NCBI GenBank assembly: GCA_013285405.1
Contig: CP053446.1
Coordinates: 1,339,985 to 1,403,984, forward strand
DNA length: 64,000 nt
Reading direction: 5' to 3'
DNA from: Ignavibacteriota bacterium
Lineage (GTDB): Bacteria; Bacteroidota; Ignavibacteria; Ignavibacteriales; Ignavibacteriaceae
Under the pieces are notes generated by a model that saw only the letters and a program-made list of their open reading frames with translations, was not told where the DNA came from and did no database searches. Position 1 is the first letter of the stretch. Every line of letters starts with the position of its first letter. This document shows, in pieces, positions 8,225 through 16,297 of this stretch. The position numbers were made by a program, and so were the translations under genes.

Positions 8225-8884
8225 TCATTTTAGCAATATCATCTTCTTAGTATCAAAATATTTTGTGCCGTCTAAACCTTTTGCTTCAACTATGTAAAAG
8301 TAAAAGCCACTGCTGAGGCCTTGCCTGCCGGCAGGCAGGTTATTTGCATTGAAAACTGTTTCGTGTATTCCAACTTTCATTTCTTTGTTTTCAAGCTCTG
8401 TTATTTTTTCACCAAGCACATTGAATAGTTTTATCGAAACAAATGCGTCCTGTGGAATTGAATATTTTATCGTAGTGGTTGGGTTAAATGGATTAGGATA
8501 GTTCTGGTAAACTTCAAAAATCTTTGGTGTTAATATTTTAATATTATATGTTTTAGTAATTACTCCAGCACTACCGTTTGAAATTCTGAATGTGATGCTT
8601 CCTTCTTCACCGATTGGTGCATTCTCTAAGACATTAAATGAAAACTGTGCCGTTTGCTTTTGTAAGGTTTTTATGTTCTCAATATTTACCTGATCATTAT
8701 TAAACTCTATCCATTCGGGTGTCTGTTGAACAGCAACACTTACTAATTGATTTGCACCAATTGATCTATTAGAAAAACTTAATTCAACAAGGTTATTCTT
8801 TGAGCCGGGCAATAGTTCATAAACCGTTTGAGAATAACCTACTGTACAAGCAAGAACAAATAATAAATATTTTAACAGCAGCAT
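8225..8884 (-). CDS. Short secreted protein with T9SS sorting domain (cassette copy 1, third gene)
   Basis: A 219-residue protein with a signal peptide (ending VGYSQ), an Ig-like/cadherin-like middle (FNVLENAPIGEEGSITFRISNGS) and a C-terminal T9SS domain (YQNYPNPFNPTTTIKYSIP). It is highly similar along its whole length to the gene at 11721-12359. The one clear length difference is a seven-residue insertion, LPAGRQG, from a palindromic repeat. The start has a GGAG site. As the last gene of a three-gene unit it could be a surface adhesin or carrier; the function is unknown. Confidence 0.75.
   Translation of the reverse strand: MLLLKYLLFVLACTVGYSQTVYELLPGSKNNLVELSFSNRSIGANQLVSVAVQQTPEWIEFNNDQVNIENIKTLQKQTAQFSFNVLENAPIGEEGSITFRISNGSAGVITKTYNIKILTPKIFEVYQNYPNPFNPTTTIKYSIPQDAFVSIKLFNVLGEKITELENKEMKVGIHETVFNANNLPAGRQGLSSGFYFYIVEAKGLDGTKYFDTKKMILLK
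8317..8339. repeat. In-frame palindromic repeat (encodes LPAGRQG)
   Basis: A GC-rich palindrome, CCTGCCGGCAGG core, lies within the T9SS domain gene. The paralogous gene (around 11810) reads straight through this point, so the insert is 21 bp, seven codons, and keeps frame. Confidence 0.75.
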
Positions 8885-8908
8885 AGCATCTCCTTTTTTT
8901 TGAAAAAC

Positions 8909-10102
8909 TTACAAGCAAGGCAATGGCCCTGGAAATTCTTCTTTTATATACACACAGTAATAGTGAAGAAATTTATATCCTTCAGTTGTAATTTTATTTG
9001 TTGCCAGATCTTTCTCTATCTGTACAAGCAAAGCTTTATTTAAAGTACTGCAAGCATCTTTATATCGTCCTGATGTAATTTGACTATTAAGCAAATTCAA
9101 TTTTGTGATATAATAATCTCTTGTTTGTGTGTTTGCTACCCATCCGTACTGATACATTTCTGTTGTATATGAAATCAACTTTGTTATTAATCCAGACCAG
9201 TTTAATGCTGGTTTAGGAGGAATGAATTCCTCTATCGAGAAACCAATAAGAGACTTGGCTGTTTCATTGGGTTCGTTTGGCTGGTAATCGATTACAGTTT
9301 TTAGGTCAGATGGTTCTCCAAATTTTTGAAGCAAACTATCTGCGATATCTACTCTAAGTGACCAATATTCTTCAGTTTCTATTCTTTCTTTTAGCAAAGA
9401 ATTCAATTCTGAATAATTGAATTGAATTAAATACTCTAATGCTTTCAACTTAATTGGTAAATAGTCCGCATTGACAAAAATATCTAGGATTTGATCTTGA
9501 AATTGCCATCCATATTTATCGATCAATATACAAAATGCTTCATATTTTTCGCTAGAAGAGTAAGGCAATGAGTTCAATATATTTTCCAGTTCTGTTCGAG
9601 CTTGCATTTCATATGGATAATACTGATTTAATATTATCTCCAAGACAGTTAGTGAAAGCCCATCATAGTTTGGTTGGTCTCTCTCTATTCTTTCAAAAAT
9701 GTAATTTACAGTTGAATAGTTTTGCATTTCAATCAAGACAAGTGTTGCCTTCGCCTTAGCATCTAGTGGGTCGTACTTGAATGGTGGGTCATAATTTGCA
9801 TATTCATCTGCAATCGAAATGACATAGAGTGCCTTGGTTTCAACATCTGCATCATCCAAAACAAGTAGGGCATGTAAAAAGGCCAATTGAAGAAAGGGGG
9901 GCTGACTCTCAAACAATTCATTTATTGCTGGCAATGCTTCATAAATTTGTTGCTCGCTTATTGCTTCAATCGCGAATGTAACATCTAATGGGTTTTCACT
10001 ATAGAGAGCATTTATTAATTCTTCAGATGTCTGGGCTATTACCTGGCTATAGAATAAAACAAAGAGCGGTGTTAATTTTAGTATGTTAATTTTAAAAGTC
10101 AT
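8909..10102 (-). CDS. Secreted HEAT-like helical repeat protein (cassette copy 1, second gene)
   Basis: A 397-residue protein with a signal peptide (ending VIAQ) and helical repeats resembling HEAT units (for example PLDVTFAIEAISEQQIYEALPAI and LKALEYLIQF). The C-terminal domain of about 85 residues (from WVANTQTRDYYITKLNLLN to the final LPCL) resembles the FIMAH helical domain. That C-terminal part is almost identical to the paralogue at 12382-13560, while the N-terminal repeats have diverged strongly. Likely a protein-binding partner of the upstream HExxH protein; this is inferred from linkage only. Confidence 0.65.
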   Translation of the reverse strand: MTFKINILKLTPLFVLFYSQVIAQTSEELINALYSENPLDVTFAIEAISEQQIYEALPAINELFESQPPFLQLAFLHALLVLDDADVETKALYVISIADEYANYDPPFKYDPLDAKAKATLVLIEMQNYSTVNYIFERIERDQPNYDGLSLTVLEIILNQYYPYEMQARTELENILNSLPYSSSEKYEAFCILIDKYGWQFQDQILDIFVNADYLPIKLKALEYLIQFNYSELNSLLKERIETEEYWSLRVDIADSLLQKFGEPSDLKTVIDYQPNEPNETAKSLIGFSIEEFIPPKPALNWSGLITKLISYTTEMYQYGWVANTQTRDYYITKLNLLNSQITSGRYKDACSTLNKALLVQIEKDLATNKITTEGYKFLHYYCVYIKEEFPGPLPCL

Positions 10103-10108
10103 CTAATA

Positions 10109-11413
10109 TTATCCTTTTAAATTATTACATTTTTGGTTTAATAGATCAATATATTCCTTGATTTTTTCCTGTACTTCCTTGGAATCATTTACTTCTCTTT
10201 CTTTTCGAAGTTTTTTATTCGACCAAAAAGTTGTCTTCCCCGCAAGACCATAAAACATATCATATTGCTCATCAAGCTTGTCCCAAAAATCAGCAAAGCC
10301 TGTTTCATAAAATATTTTACCGAAATCTTTAGCCTGAGTTGGGTTACTAAAATAGGAACAAGGATAATCTTGCAAAGCATACATAGTATTGTAAAAGAAA
10401 TATTTGTAATCTTGAACGTATTTGTCGTAATTCATTTTATGTATTCCTTCGTGAAGCATTACTACTTCCTTAAGTAAATAACCCTTGTCTGGTATTTTGT
10501 ACCCATAATATTTATGACCTTCAAAGGATTGTAATGCCAGTTCACAATCACCATTTGAAACTATTTCGTTCAAATCGGATGTATCATCTACAATAACCCA
10601 ACCTCTATCAATAATTTTACTGTAGCACAAATCAATTACGATATTTAAATTTATCTTTTCTGGGTTCAATTGAAATTTCCATCTCTGGAGATTTCTGTTA
10701 AAACAAACCATCAAGCTGTCATTTGTAAAAGAATATAGATTTGAAACCTTAGCTGCAGGGGTGTTCACTAACCAAGTATATGCAACATCTGTTGGTTCAT
10801 CACATAACTTTTCGTGAGAAGTATACGCTGAAGTATGTTCAAGAATTTCAAATTCCGGATTTTCAATATAAAATAGATCATCACAAAAATTTCCGTCTGC
10901 ATTTGGACAATCTGGCGGTGTTTGTTCGATAAACTTTACATATCCCATAGATTCCCATTGGAACCCCCCTATAGGATTCATACCATATAAGTCATACTGA
11001 TCATTTCCTACATAAACAAATTGTAGCGGGACTTCAATCCATTGATGATCATAACAGTATTGAATGCTTACCGTAACATCTGTTCCCATTGGCTTATTGT
11101 AAAAATTATGAAACCAGTAACCAATGCAACCAAAACAAGAGGCGCCACCTTCACAATCACAATTGTAATTGCCAAATAGTTGTGAATCTCCACCAACAAC
11201 TATCTCTCCTTTTACCTTTGATATCCAATTATACATACATTCTTTCCGAAAGTAAACCCTACCATAAAATGGTGATGTTACTGTAACAGGATTATCTGTG
11301 TTTTCCTGCATCACCGAACTATCGGATAGATAAATTTCATCTTTTATTATAACTTGTGAATACATACTCAAATTAAATATTATTACAAATAATAAAAGAA
11401 ATCGTTTAAACAT
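10109..11413 (-). CDS. Putative secreted zinc metallopeptidase-like protein (cassette copy 1, first gene)
   Basis: A protein of 434 residues from the ATG at 11413 (a TTG 4 codons upstream is open, but TGGAG fits the ATG better). It has a signal peptide (ending MYSQ), a Cys-rich N-terminal half (CDCEGGASCFGC) and an HExxH motif, HEGIH, at about residues 321-325, preceded by hydrophobic VVML as in zincin active-site helices. The paralogue at 13594-14904 has HERMH at the same place. The third zinc ligand is not obvious. No family was recognised, so protease activity is a hypothesis. Confidence 0.55.
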   Translation of the reverse strand: MFKRFLLLFVIIFNLSMYSQVIIKDEIYLSDSSVMQENTDNPVTVTSPFYGRVYFRKECMYNWISKVKGEIVVGGDSQLFGNYNCDCEGGASCFGCIGYWFHNFYNKPMGTDVTVSIQYCYDHQWIEVPLQFVYVGNDQYDLYGMNPIGGFQWESMGYVKFIEQTPPDCPNADGNFCDDLFYIENPEFEILEHTSAYTSHEKLCDEPTDVAYTWLVNTPAAKVSNLYSFTNDSLMVCFNRNLQRWKFQLNPEKINLNIVIDLCYSKIIDRGWVIVDDTSDLNEIVSNGDCELALQSFEGHKYYGYKIPDKGYLLKEVVMLHEGIHKMNYDKYVQDYKYFFYNTMYALQDYPCSYFSNPTQAKDFGKIFYETGFADFWDKLDEQYDMFYGLAGKTTFWSNKKLRKEREVNDSKEVQEKIKEYIDLLNQKCNNLKG

Positions 11414-11436
11414 AGCAGGCTCCAAAAGAAAAGCAA

Positions 11437-11553
11437 ATTAACACGACAATAAGAAGTGTGTTAATAAAAGTGAAATAGTTCAGGCACATCTCCTGCAACT
11501 CCTTTGCAGATTCAACTAATACTTGTTCCCGGCATTGCCAGGATTTATTTCAC
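11437..11553 (-). promoter_or_regulatory. Structured 5' leader of cassette copy 1
   Basis: An 84-nt block is closed by an 8-bp stem GTGAAATA/TATTTCAC (11546-11553 with 11470-11477). It contains a hairpin CCTGGC/GCCGGG (11528-11542). A second stem ATTAACAC/GTGTTAAT (11437-11465) follows just before the ribosome site. The same structures, with nearly the same sequence, precede the second cassette copy at 14929-15044. Conservation where flanking coding regions have diverged suggests a regulatory RNA. It resembles no riboswitch I can name. Confidence 0.5.
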
Positions 11554-11583
11554 TGACAAACTAAATAAATATCCAAAAAAAAA

Positions 11584-11598
11584 TCAAGTGCTGTGCCA
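11584..11598 (-). promoter_or_regulatory. Sigma-54-like promoter motif, cassette copy 1
   Basis: Minus-strand TGGCACAGCACTTGA matches the -24/-12 pattern TGGCAC-N5-TTGC except for the last base (A for C). It is conserved exactly upstream of the second cassette (15075-15089). It sits about 170 nt before the ATG, immediately upstream of the structured leader. Confidence 0.4.
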
Positions 11599-11670
11599 GA
11601 AATATTTTAATTTATTAATACTTCGACTTTATATTCTTTCAAATAGTTATATTATTCAATTTAAAACTGA

Positions 11671-11700
11671 AAAGCGCCACACAAGGTGACGCTTTCTTTT
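11671..11700. terminator. Hairpin terminator between the two cassette copies
   Basis: AAAGCG.CAC / GTG.CGCTTT stem with one mismatch and a 5-nt loop, with T-rich sequence on both sides (CTTTTTT on plus). It lies 20 bp after the end of the T9SS gene at 11721 and probably ends the second cassette's transcript. Confidence 0.6.
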
Positions 11701-11720
11701 TTCAATACCTGAACTAGCAA

Positions 11721-12359
11721 TTATTTTAGTAAAATCATCTTCTTCAAATCAAAATATTTTGTGCCGTCCATTCCTTTTGCTTCAACTATGTAAAAATAAA
11801 ATCCACTGCTGAGATTAATTCCATTAAATTCTGTTTCGTGTATCCCAACTTTCATTTCTTTGTTTTCAAGCTCTGTTATTTTCTCACCAAGCACGTTGAA
11901 AATCTTTATAGAGACAAACGCATCCTGCGGAATTGAGTATTTTATTGTTGTCGTCGGATTGAATGGATTTGGATAATTCTGATAGACTTCAAAAACTTCT
12001 GGTGCTATTATTCTAATATTATAGGTTTTAGTAATTACCCCACCACTACCGTTCGAAATTCTGAATGTAATGCTTCCTTCTTCACCAACTTTTGCATTCT
12101 CTGAAACATTAAATGAAAACTGTGCTGTTTGTTTCTGTAAGATTTTTAAGTTCTCAATATTTACCTGATCATTATTAAACTCTATCCATTCAGGTGTCTG
12201 CCGAACAATAACGCTTACTGATTGATTTTCACTTTTTAATTTATTTGAAAAACTTAATTCAACCAGATTATTCTTTGAGCCAGGTAATAGTTCATAAACT
12301 GTTTGAGAATAACCTACAGAACAAACAAGAACAAATAGAAAATATCTTTTAAGCAGCAT
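11721..12359 (-). CDS. Short secreted protein with T9SS sorting domain (cassette copy 2, third gene)
   Basis: A 212-residue paralogue of the gene at 8225-8884. It has the same signal peptide (ending VGYSQ), the same Ig-like middle segment (FNVSENAKVGEEGSITFRISNGS) and the same T9SS domain (YQNYPNPFNPTTTIKYSIP, ending KKMILLK). It lacks the seven-residue palindrome-encoded insert, so it shows the ancestral form. The start is preceded by GGAG. It is 22 bp downstream of the HEAT-like gene, so probably co-transcribed. Confidence 0.75.
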   Translation of the reverse strand: MLLKRYFLFVLVCSVGYSQTVYELLPGSKNNLVELSFSNKLKSENQSVSVIVRQTPEWIEFNNDQVNIENLKILQKQTAQFSFNVSENAKVGEEGSITFRISNGSGGVITKTYNIRIIAPEVFEVYQNYPNPFNPTTTIKYSIPQDAFVSIKIFNVLGEKITELENKEMKVGIHETEFNGINLSSGFYFYIVEAKGMDGTKYFDLKKMILLK

Positions 12360-12381
12360 AGCATCTCCTTTATTATATACC

Positions 12382-13560
12382 TTACAGACAAGGTAATGGC
12401 CCTGGAAACTCTTCTTTTATATATACACAGTAATAGTGAAGAAATTTATACCCCTCTGTTGTAATTTTATTTGTTGTCAGATCTTTATCTATCGTGACAA
12501 GTAAGTCTTTATTTAGCGTGTTGCAAGCATCTTTATATCGTCCTGATGTAATTTGACTGTTAAGCAAATTCAATTTTGTTATATAATAATCTCTCGATTG
12601 TGTGTTTGCTATCCATTGATACGAGTACATTTCATTTGTATAAGTAATTAGTTTTGTTATTAATTCAGACCAATTTAGTTCTGGTTTTGGGGGGACGAAG
12701 TCTGCGACTACTATTTGAAATAATCCTTTCGTATCTCCATCTGGCTCTGTTGGATAATAATCAATTATCAATTTGAGGTCTGAGGGTACGCCATATACTT
12801 GAAGTAAACCACTGCCGGCTTTAAATCTTATGAAATTGTCTGGGTCATTTAAGACTTTATTTCTAAGTATTGTTCTTAGTTCTGGATAGTTTCTATCATA
12901 AAGTATTTTAAGAGCTGAGTATTTTAAATCTGGATTTTCATTTGAATCATTTAATATACTTACACAAAGGGCATCTGTTTCAGAATAATTAATTTGATTT
13001 AAAATCACAAGAGCTGTGTTTCTAAACGTAAATTCGTTTAAAATATTATTTAGAATGTTTAAAATCCAGTCGAGAGCTTGAGACTGATACGCAGGAACAT
13101 TCTCATAAATGAATTTTAGATCATTTATAACTATCATATATCTTTTGGAGTTTGGTTCATTATTCAAATAATCAAATACGTCTTCCGATTTAGAATAGTC
13201 ACCAAATTTAAATAATAACCACATTGCTCTTACTTTTGATTCTAATTTGCTCTCCAAGCTGTTGTAAGGTGGTAATGGTTCAAATGTATTAATATTATTA
13301 TAGTAAGTTAATATAAGATCATAAGTGTTTGGGGCTTCTAATGCGTCTAATGCTTCGATAAAACTATATTGAAGTAAATATGTTTCTTGGCTAAACACTC
13401 TACTTTCCAATTCAGGTATATATTCAATTAGTTGTTGATTTTTAATAATTTCTAGTGCCTCAAACCTTTCCTCAAAATTGTCACTGTCCAATTTATCAAG
13501 TAAAGATTGTGAAAAAATTTCGAAACTGAACAGTAAAAAAACAAAAATTAATAATTTCAT
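12382..13560 (-). CDS. Secreted HEAT-like helical repeat protein (cassette copy 2, second gene)
   Basis: A 392-residue protein from the ATG at 13560, which has an AGGA ribosome site; an upstream TTG and ATG in the same frame are less likely. It has a signal peptide (MKLLIFVFLLFSFEIFSQ), then HEAT-like helical repeats (NFEERFEALEIIKNQQLIEYIPEL). The C-terminal FIMAH-like domain is nearly identical to that of the paralogue at 8909-10102, while the repeats have diverged. This pattern, with a constant C-terminus and a variable N-terminus, suggests the repeat part tracks a diverging partner, probably the neighbouring HExxH protein. Confidence 0.65.
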   Translation of the reverse strand: MKLLIFVFLLFSFEIFSQSLLDKLDSDNFEERFEALEIIKNQQLIEYIPELESRVFSQETYLLQYSFIEALDALEAPNTYDLILTYYNNINTFEPLPPYNSLESKLESKVRAMWLLFKFGDYSKSEDVFDYLNNEPNSKRYMIVINDLKFIYENVPAYQSQALDWILNILNNILNEFTFRNTALVILNQINYSETDALCVSILNDSNENPDLKYSALKILYDRNYPELRTILRNKVLNDPDNFIRFKAGSGLLQVYGVPSDLKLIIDYYPTEPDGDTKGLFQIVVADFVPPKPELNWSELITKLITYTNEMYSYQWIANTQSRDYYITKLNLLNSQITSGRYKDACNTLNKDLLVTIDKDLTTNKITTEGYKFLHYYCVYIKEEFPGPLPCL

Positions 13561-13593
13561 TTCATTGTTCCTCATTAAGTAATACTTTTTCAA

Positions 13594-14904
13594 TCAAAAA
13601 GCCCTTGTTAGGTTATCACAAGCGTCAATTTGCGGACAATAATTGAGGCCCAAATATTCTGTAAGTCTATTATAGTAAGCAATTATTAAATCCCATTGTG
13701 CTCTAGAAGTTAATATCTCTTCTTCAATATTATCTCTACCGTATATATTAAGTTCTGCTTCGACTTGACTGCCAAAACTTTCAAAAATATTTTTCAACCA
13801 TCCTTTAACTACATTTATAGCTTCTTCTTCACTTGGATACTCATTAAATTGTTGACAAGACATATTTAATCCCGATACAGTTGCTTGTAATTGCGGTAAT
13901 AGTCCTTGAAATTCTCTCTCATATCTCTCAAAGTGCATTCTTTCATGAGATAATACAACATCCTCAAGAACAAATTTTATCAATGGTATATAACCAGGAT
14001 TATTTGGATCTGAACCATAATGAGCACAAATATCATGTAGTAAATTACAATAGTCCTCAGATTCAATTTCACCATTCTCCATTTGTTCCATCATATTGTC
14101 GCTACTCTTTATAACTTGATGTGAGCTATTATTATCACACAATCCGACTAAATAAACATAAGGGACAACACTAGTATTTCCACCACCGATAAATTCAAAT
14201 GGGAATTTAATATCCCCATTTTCCGGATTCGCACAAGGATTAACATTCCAAATATACCCTTCTGGAACATGCCACGGAGTCATTTTCATTCCTCCTGCTT
14301 GTCCTCCTGCAATATCGGTTGTGCAAGTTTCTACAATTGTTTGGGTTCCGGGTAAAGTGTATGTATTACTCTCAATTTCGTTAAAAAAGAAATTAGGCAA
14401 TGAAGAATATTCACATTCTGGCACTTCACCACAAAAAGTCGGAGTGGTTGGTATAAATTTAATTGAGGTAGCAATATACCATTGCAGTTGATTGGGATTA
14501 TAATATTCTATGTTGTATTCATTCATACCTGTATTTACTAATCTGGTTTCTGCTTCTACCAACTGCCCATTTATGCAATGAGAATAGACCGTAACTGTAA
14601 CCGGCGTTCCCAGTGGTAAATTATTTATCGCCCAACTAGCTGTAACGTAGCAAGCAGCACAAGTAACCGGACAACTTTTGATAACCACTTGTCCACCAGC
14701 TTCTATTTTAACTTGTTTTAACCAGCCCCACCAGATTGCACCCCAATTTACGCCGCCACTCACTTTCCCATAAAATGGCATCGTCAGTGTTTCTGCATCT
14801 GGGTTTTCTGTTTCATAAAGAATAATTTCATCTTTTATTACAACCTGAGAATACATACTCAAATTAAAAATTATTACAAATATTAAAAGAAATTGATTAT
14901 GCAT
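13594..14904 (-). CDS. Putative secreted zinc metallopeptidase-like protein (cassette copy 2, first gene)
   Basis: A protein of 436 residues from the ATG at 14904, preceded by TGGAG. The signal peptide (ending MYSQ) is almost identical to that of the paralogue at 10109-11413. The rest has diverged widely but keeps an HExxH motif, HERMH, at residues 320-324 after EDVVLS, followed by FERYEREF where the copy has KMNYDKYVQDY. Cys-rich segment SCPVTCAAC near residue 80. A short tandem repeat (AGGQAGGM) lies near residue 205. Protease function is hypothetical. Confidence 0.55.
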   Translation of the reverse strand: MHNQFLLIFVIIFNLSMYSQVVIKDEIILYETENPDAETLTMPFYGKVSGGVNWGAIWWGWLKQVKIEAGGQVVIKSCPVTCAACYVTASWAINNLPLGTPVTVTVYSHCINGQLVEAETRLVNTGMNEYNIEYYNPNQLQWYIATSIKFIPTTPTFCGEVPECEYSSLPNFFFNEIESNTYTLPGTQTIVETCTTDIAGGQAGGMKMTPWHVPEGYIWNVNPCANPENGDIKFPFEFIGGGNTSVVPYVYLVGLCDNNSSHQVIKSSDNMMEQMENGEIESEDYCNLLHDICAHYGSDPNNPGYIPLIKFVLEDVVLSHERMHFERYEREFQGLLPQLQATVSGLNMSCQQFNEYPSEEEAINVVKGWLKNIFESFGSQVEAELNIYGRDNIEEEILTSRAQWDLIIAYYNRLTEYLGLNYCPQIDACDNLTRAF

Positions 14905-14928
14905 AGCAGGCTCCAAAAGAAAAGCAAT

Positions 14929-15044
14929 TTAACACAACAATGAAATGTGTGTTAATAAAAGTGAAATAGTTCAGGCACATCTCCCACAACTCCTTTGCAG
15001 ATTCAACTAATACTTGTTCCCGGCATTGCCAGGAGTTATTTCAC
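14929..15044 (-). promoter_or_regulatory. Structured 5' leader of cassette copy 2
   Basis: Same architecture as at 11437-11553: closing stem GTGAAATA/TATTTCAC (15037-15044 with 14961-14968), inner hairpin CCTGGC/GCCGGG (15019-15033), then TTAACACA/TGTGTTAA (14929-14955) before the ribosome site. The distance between closing arms is 84 nt in both copies. In the last stem the two copies differ at the ends yet both keep 8 pairs, which supports an RNA structure. Confidence 0.5.
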
Positions 15045-15074
15045 TGGCAAAGTAAATAAATATCCAAAAAAAAA

Positions 15075-15089
15075 TCAAGTGCTGTGCCA
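15075..15089 (-). promoter_or_regulatory. Sigma-54-like promoter motif, cassette copy 2
   Basis: Identical to the motif at 11584-11598: minus-strand TGGCACAGCACTTGA, one base off TGGCAC-N5-TTGC, followed by a run of T. It precedes the structured leader by about 30 nt. Confidence 0.4.
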
Positions 15090-15108
15090 ATAATTTTTTA
15101 TTTAGCTT

Positions 15109-15681
15109 TTATTTAATGAGCTGCCTGCTTCGGAAACAACCTTTCAGGTGGTCATTCACCATTCCTGTTGCTTGCATATGCGCGTAAACTATTGTTGAGC
15201 CGACAAACTTAAATCCTCTTTTTTTCAGGTCGTCACTGATATGGTCTGAAAGTTTTGTTTTGACAGGAATCTCTGTCGATGATTTAAAATTATTTTGAAT
15301 TGGTTTCCCATTGACAAAACCCCAGATGTATTTATTAAATGTTCCGAACTCTTTTCGTACTTGTATGAATGCTTTTGCATTTGCAATCGCACCTTTAATT
15401 TTCAATTTGTTTCTGATAATTCCGGCGTCTTTCAAAAGAGAATTGATTTTTCTTTTATCATACTTTGCAATTTTATTATAATCAAAGCTGTCAAATGCTT
15501 TTCTGAAGTTTTCTCTTTTATAAAGAATTGTCTTCCAGCTTAATCCTGCCTGAAATCCTTCTAGTATTAAAAATTCAAAAAGTTTTCTGTCGTTGTGAAG
15601 AGGAACTCCCCATTCTTTATCGTGATATTTAATCATTAATTTGTCATCTGATGTCCAGGGGCAGCGTTTAATAATTTTCAT
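15109..15681 (-). CDS. tag: DNA-3-methyladenine glycosylase I
   Basis: A 190-residue protein that matches Tag along its full length. The start RCPWTSDDKLMIKYHDKEWG contains the Cys and the conserved YHDxEWG motif. FEFLILEGFQAGLSWKTIL is the signature helix, and the C-terminal GSTIVYAHMQATGMVNDHL with later Cys carries the zinc-snap residues. It removes 3-methyladenine from alkylated DNA in base-excision repair. It is transcribed alone or with the Mpv17-like gene upstream (23 bp apart). Confidence 0.93.
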   Translation of the reverse strand: MKIIKRCPWTSDDKLMIKYHDKEWGVPLHNDRKLFEFLILEGFQAGLSWKTILYKRENFRKAFDSFDYNKIAKYDKRKINSLLKDAGIIRNKLKIKGAIANAKAFIQVRKEFGTFNKYIWGFVNGKPIQNNFKSSTEIPVKTKLSDHISDDLKKRGFKFVGSTIVYAHMQATGMVNDHLKGCFRSRQLIK

Positions 15682-15704
15682 TTTTCTACCATTGTATATT
15701 TAGT

Positions 15705-16232
15705 CTATGTTGTTTTCCTGTTATAAAAGCCTAAGATAATTCCTAAAGCCAGTGACCAAAGCGCAGCTAATCCAATCTGAAATTCTTTCGGAAGAATAAA
15801 CGTAATTGTGTGTGCTGGTATCCAGAACCAGAGCAAGGAATAAAATCCTTTATCAATGTTTTTCCAGTTTGAATTTCCAGCAATAATGTTATCCAGCAGT
15901 CTGTGCATTATTACCAGGAACAGACCAAATTGTAAATTCATTAAAGTTGAAACGGCAAATGATCTGCTAAAACCGCTGAGATGCGGAAGATAGTTCTGAT
16001 TAATCAGTTCATCAACAAATCCTTGAAAGCCCACGAATGCATATTTTATCAGTACCGCCAAAATACACCACTCAATAACTTTGAGCATTAGGGTTTTAAA
16101 ATTATACGGAGAAATTATTTTCCGTTTGACTATCCAATGCGAAATAATGTCGCCAAATGTCCCGAGAACGGCAAATTGAGCCATTGCTGTAATAATTGGA
16201 TGAGTCGTTACTAATTCTATGTACCAGTTCAT
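15705..16232 (-). CDS. Mpv17/PMP22-like membrane protein
   Basis: A 175-residue membrane protein with about four hydrophobic segments. The N-terminal HPIITAMAQFAVLGTFGDIISHWIVK and the C-terminal LLWFWIPAHTITFILP resemble the Mpv17/PMP22 family, which starts with a P..T....G.....GD.ISQ motif and has a conserved W..Y/W-P segment. Bacterial members have no settled function; a membrane channel role is proposed for eukaryotic ones. It lies on the same strand as tag, 23 bp upstream. Confidence 0.5.
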   Translation of the reverse strand: MNWYIELVTTHPIITAMAQFAVLGTFGDIISHWIVKRKIISPYNFKTLMLKVIEWCILAVLIKYAFVGFQGFVDELINQNYLPHLSGFSRSFAVSTLMNLQFGLFLVIMHRLLDNIIAGNSNWKNIDKGFYSLLWFWIPAHTITFILPKEFQIGLAALWSLALGIILGFYNRKTT

Positions 16233-16297
16233 TCGATTGACAAATTTTTATTTAATAAATTTAAGTAAATAATTTTTATCTATTATTCTTTCAATCA

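Larger units (their letters stand above)
8225..15090 (-). repeat. Tandem duplication of a three-gene T9SS cassette with its leader
   Basis: Units 8225-11598 and 11721-15089 have the same gene order (HExxH protein, HEAT-like protein, T9SS-domain protein), the same strand, near-equal gene lengths (434/436, 397/392 and 219/212 residues) and conserved leaders. Similarity is highest in leaders, signal peptides, the HEAT protein C-terminus and the T9SS protein, and lowest in the HExxH protein body. Confidence 0.85.

Noticed and set aside
11437-11553. The cassette leader as a c-di-GMP, cobalamin or TPP riboswitch
   Set aside because: None of the core consensus words of these aptamers could be placed in the right order.
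14290-14310. AGGQAGG in the second HExxH protein as another LPAGRQG-type insertion
   Set aside because: The DNA is a simple tandem GCAGGAGGA repeat and not a palindrome of the CCTGCC family.
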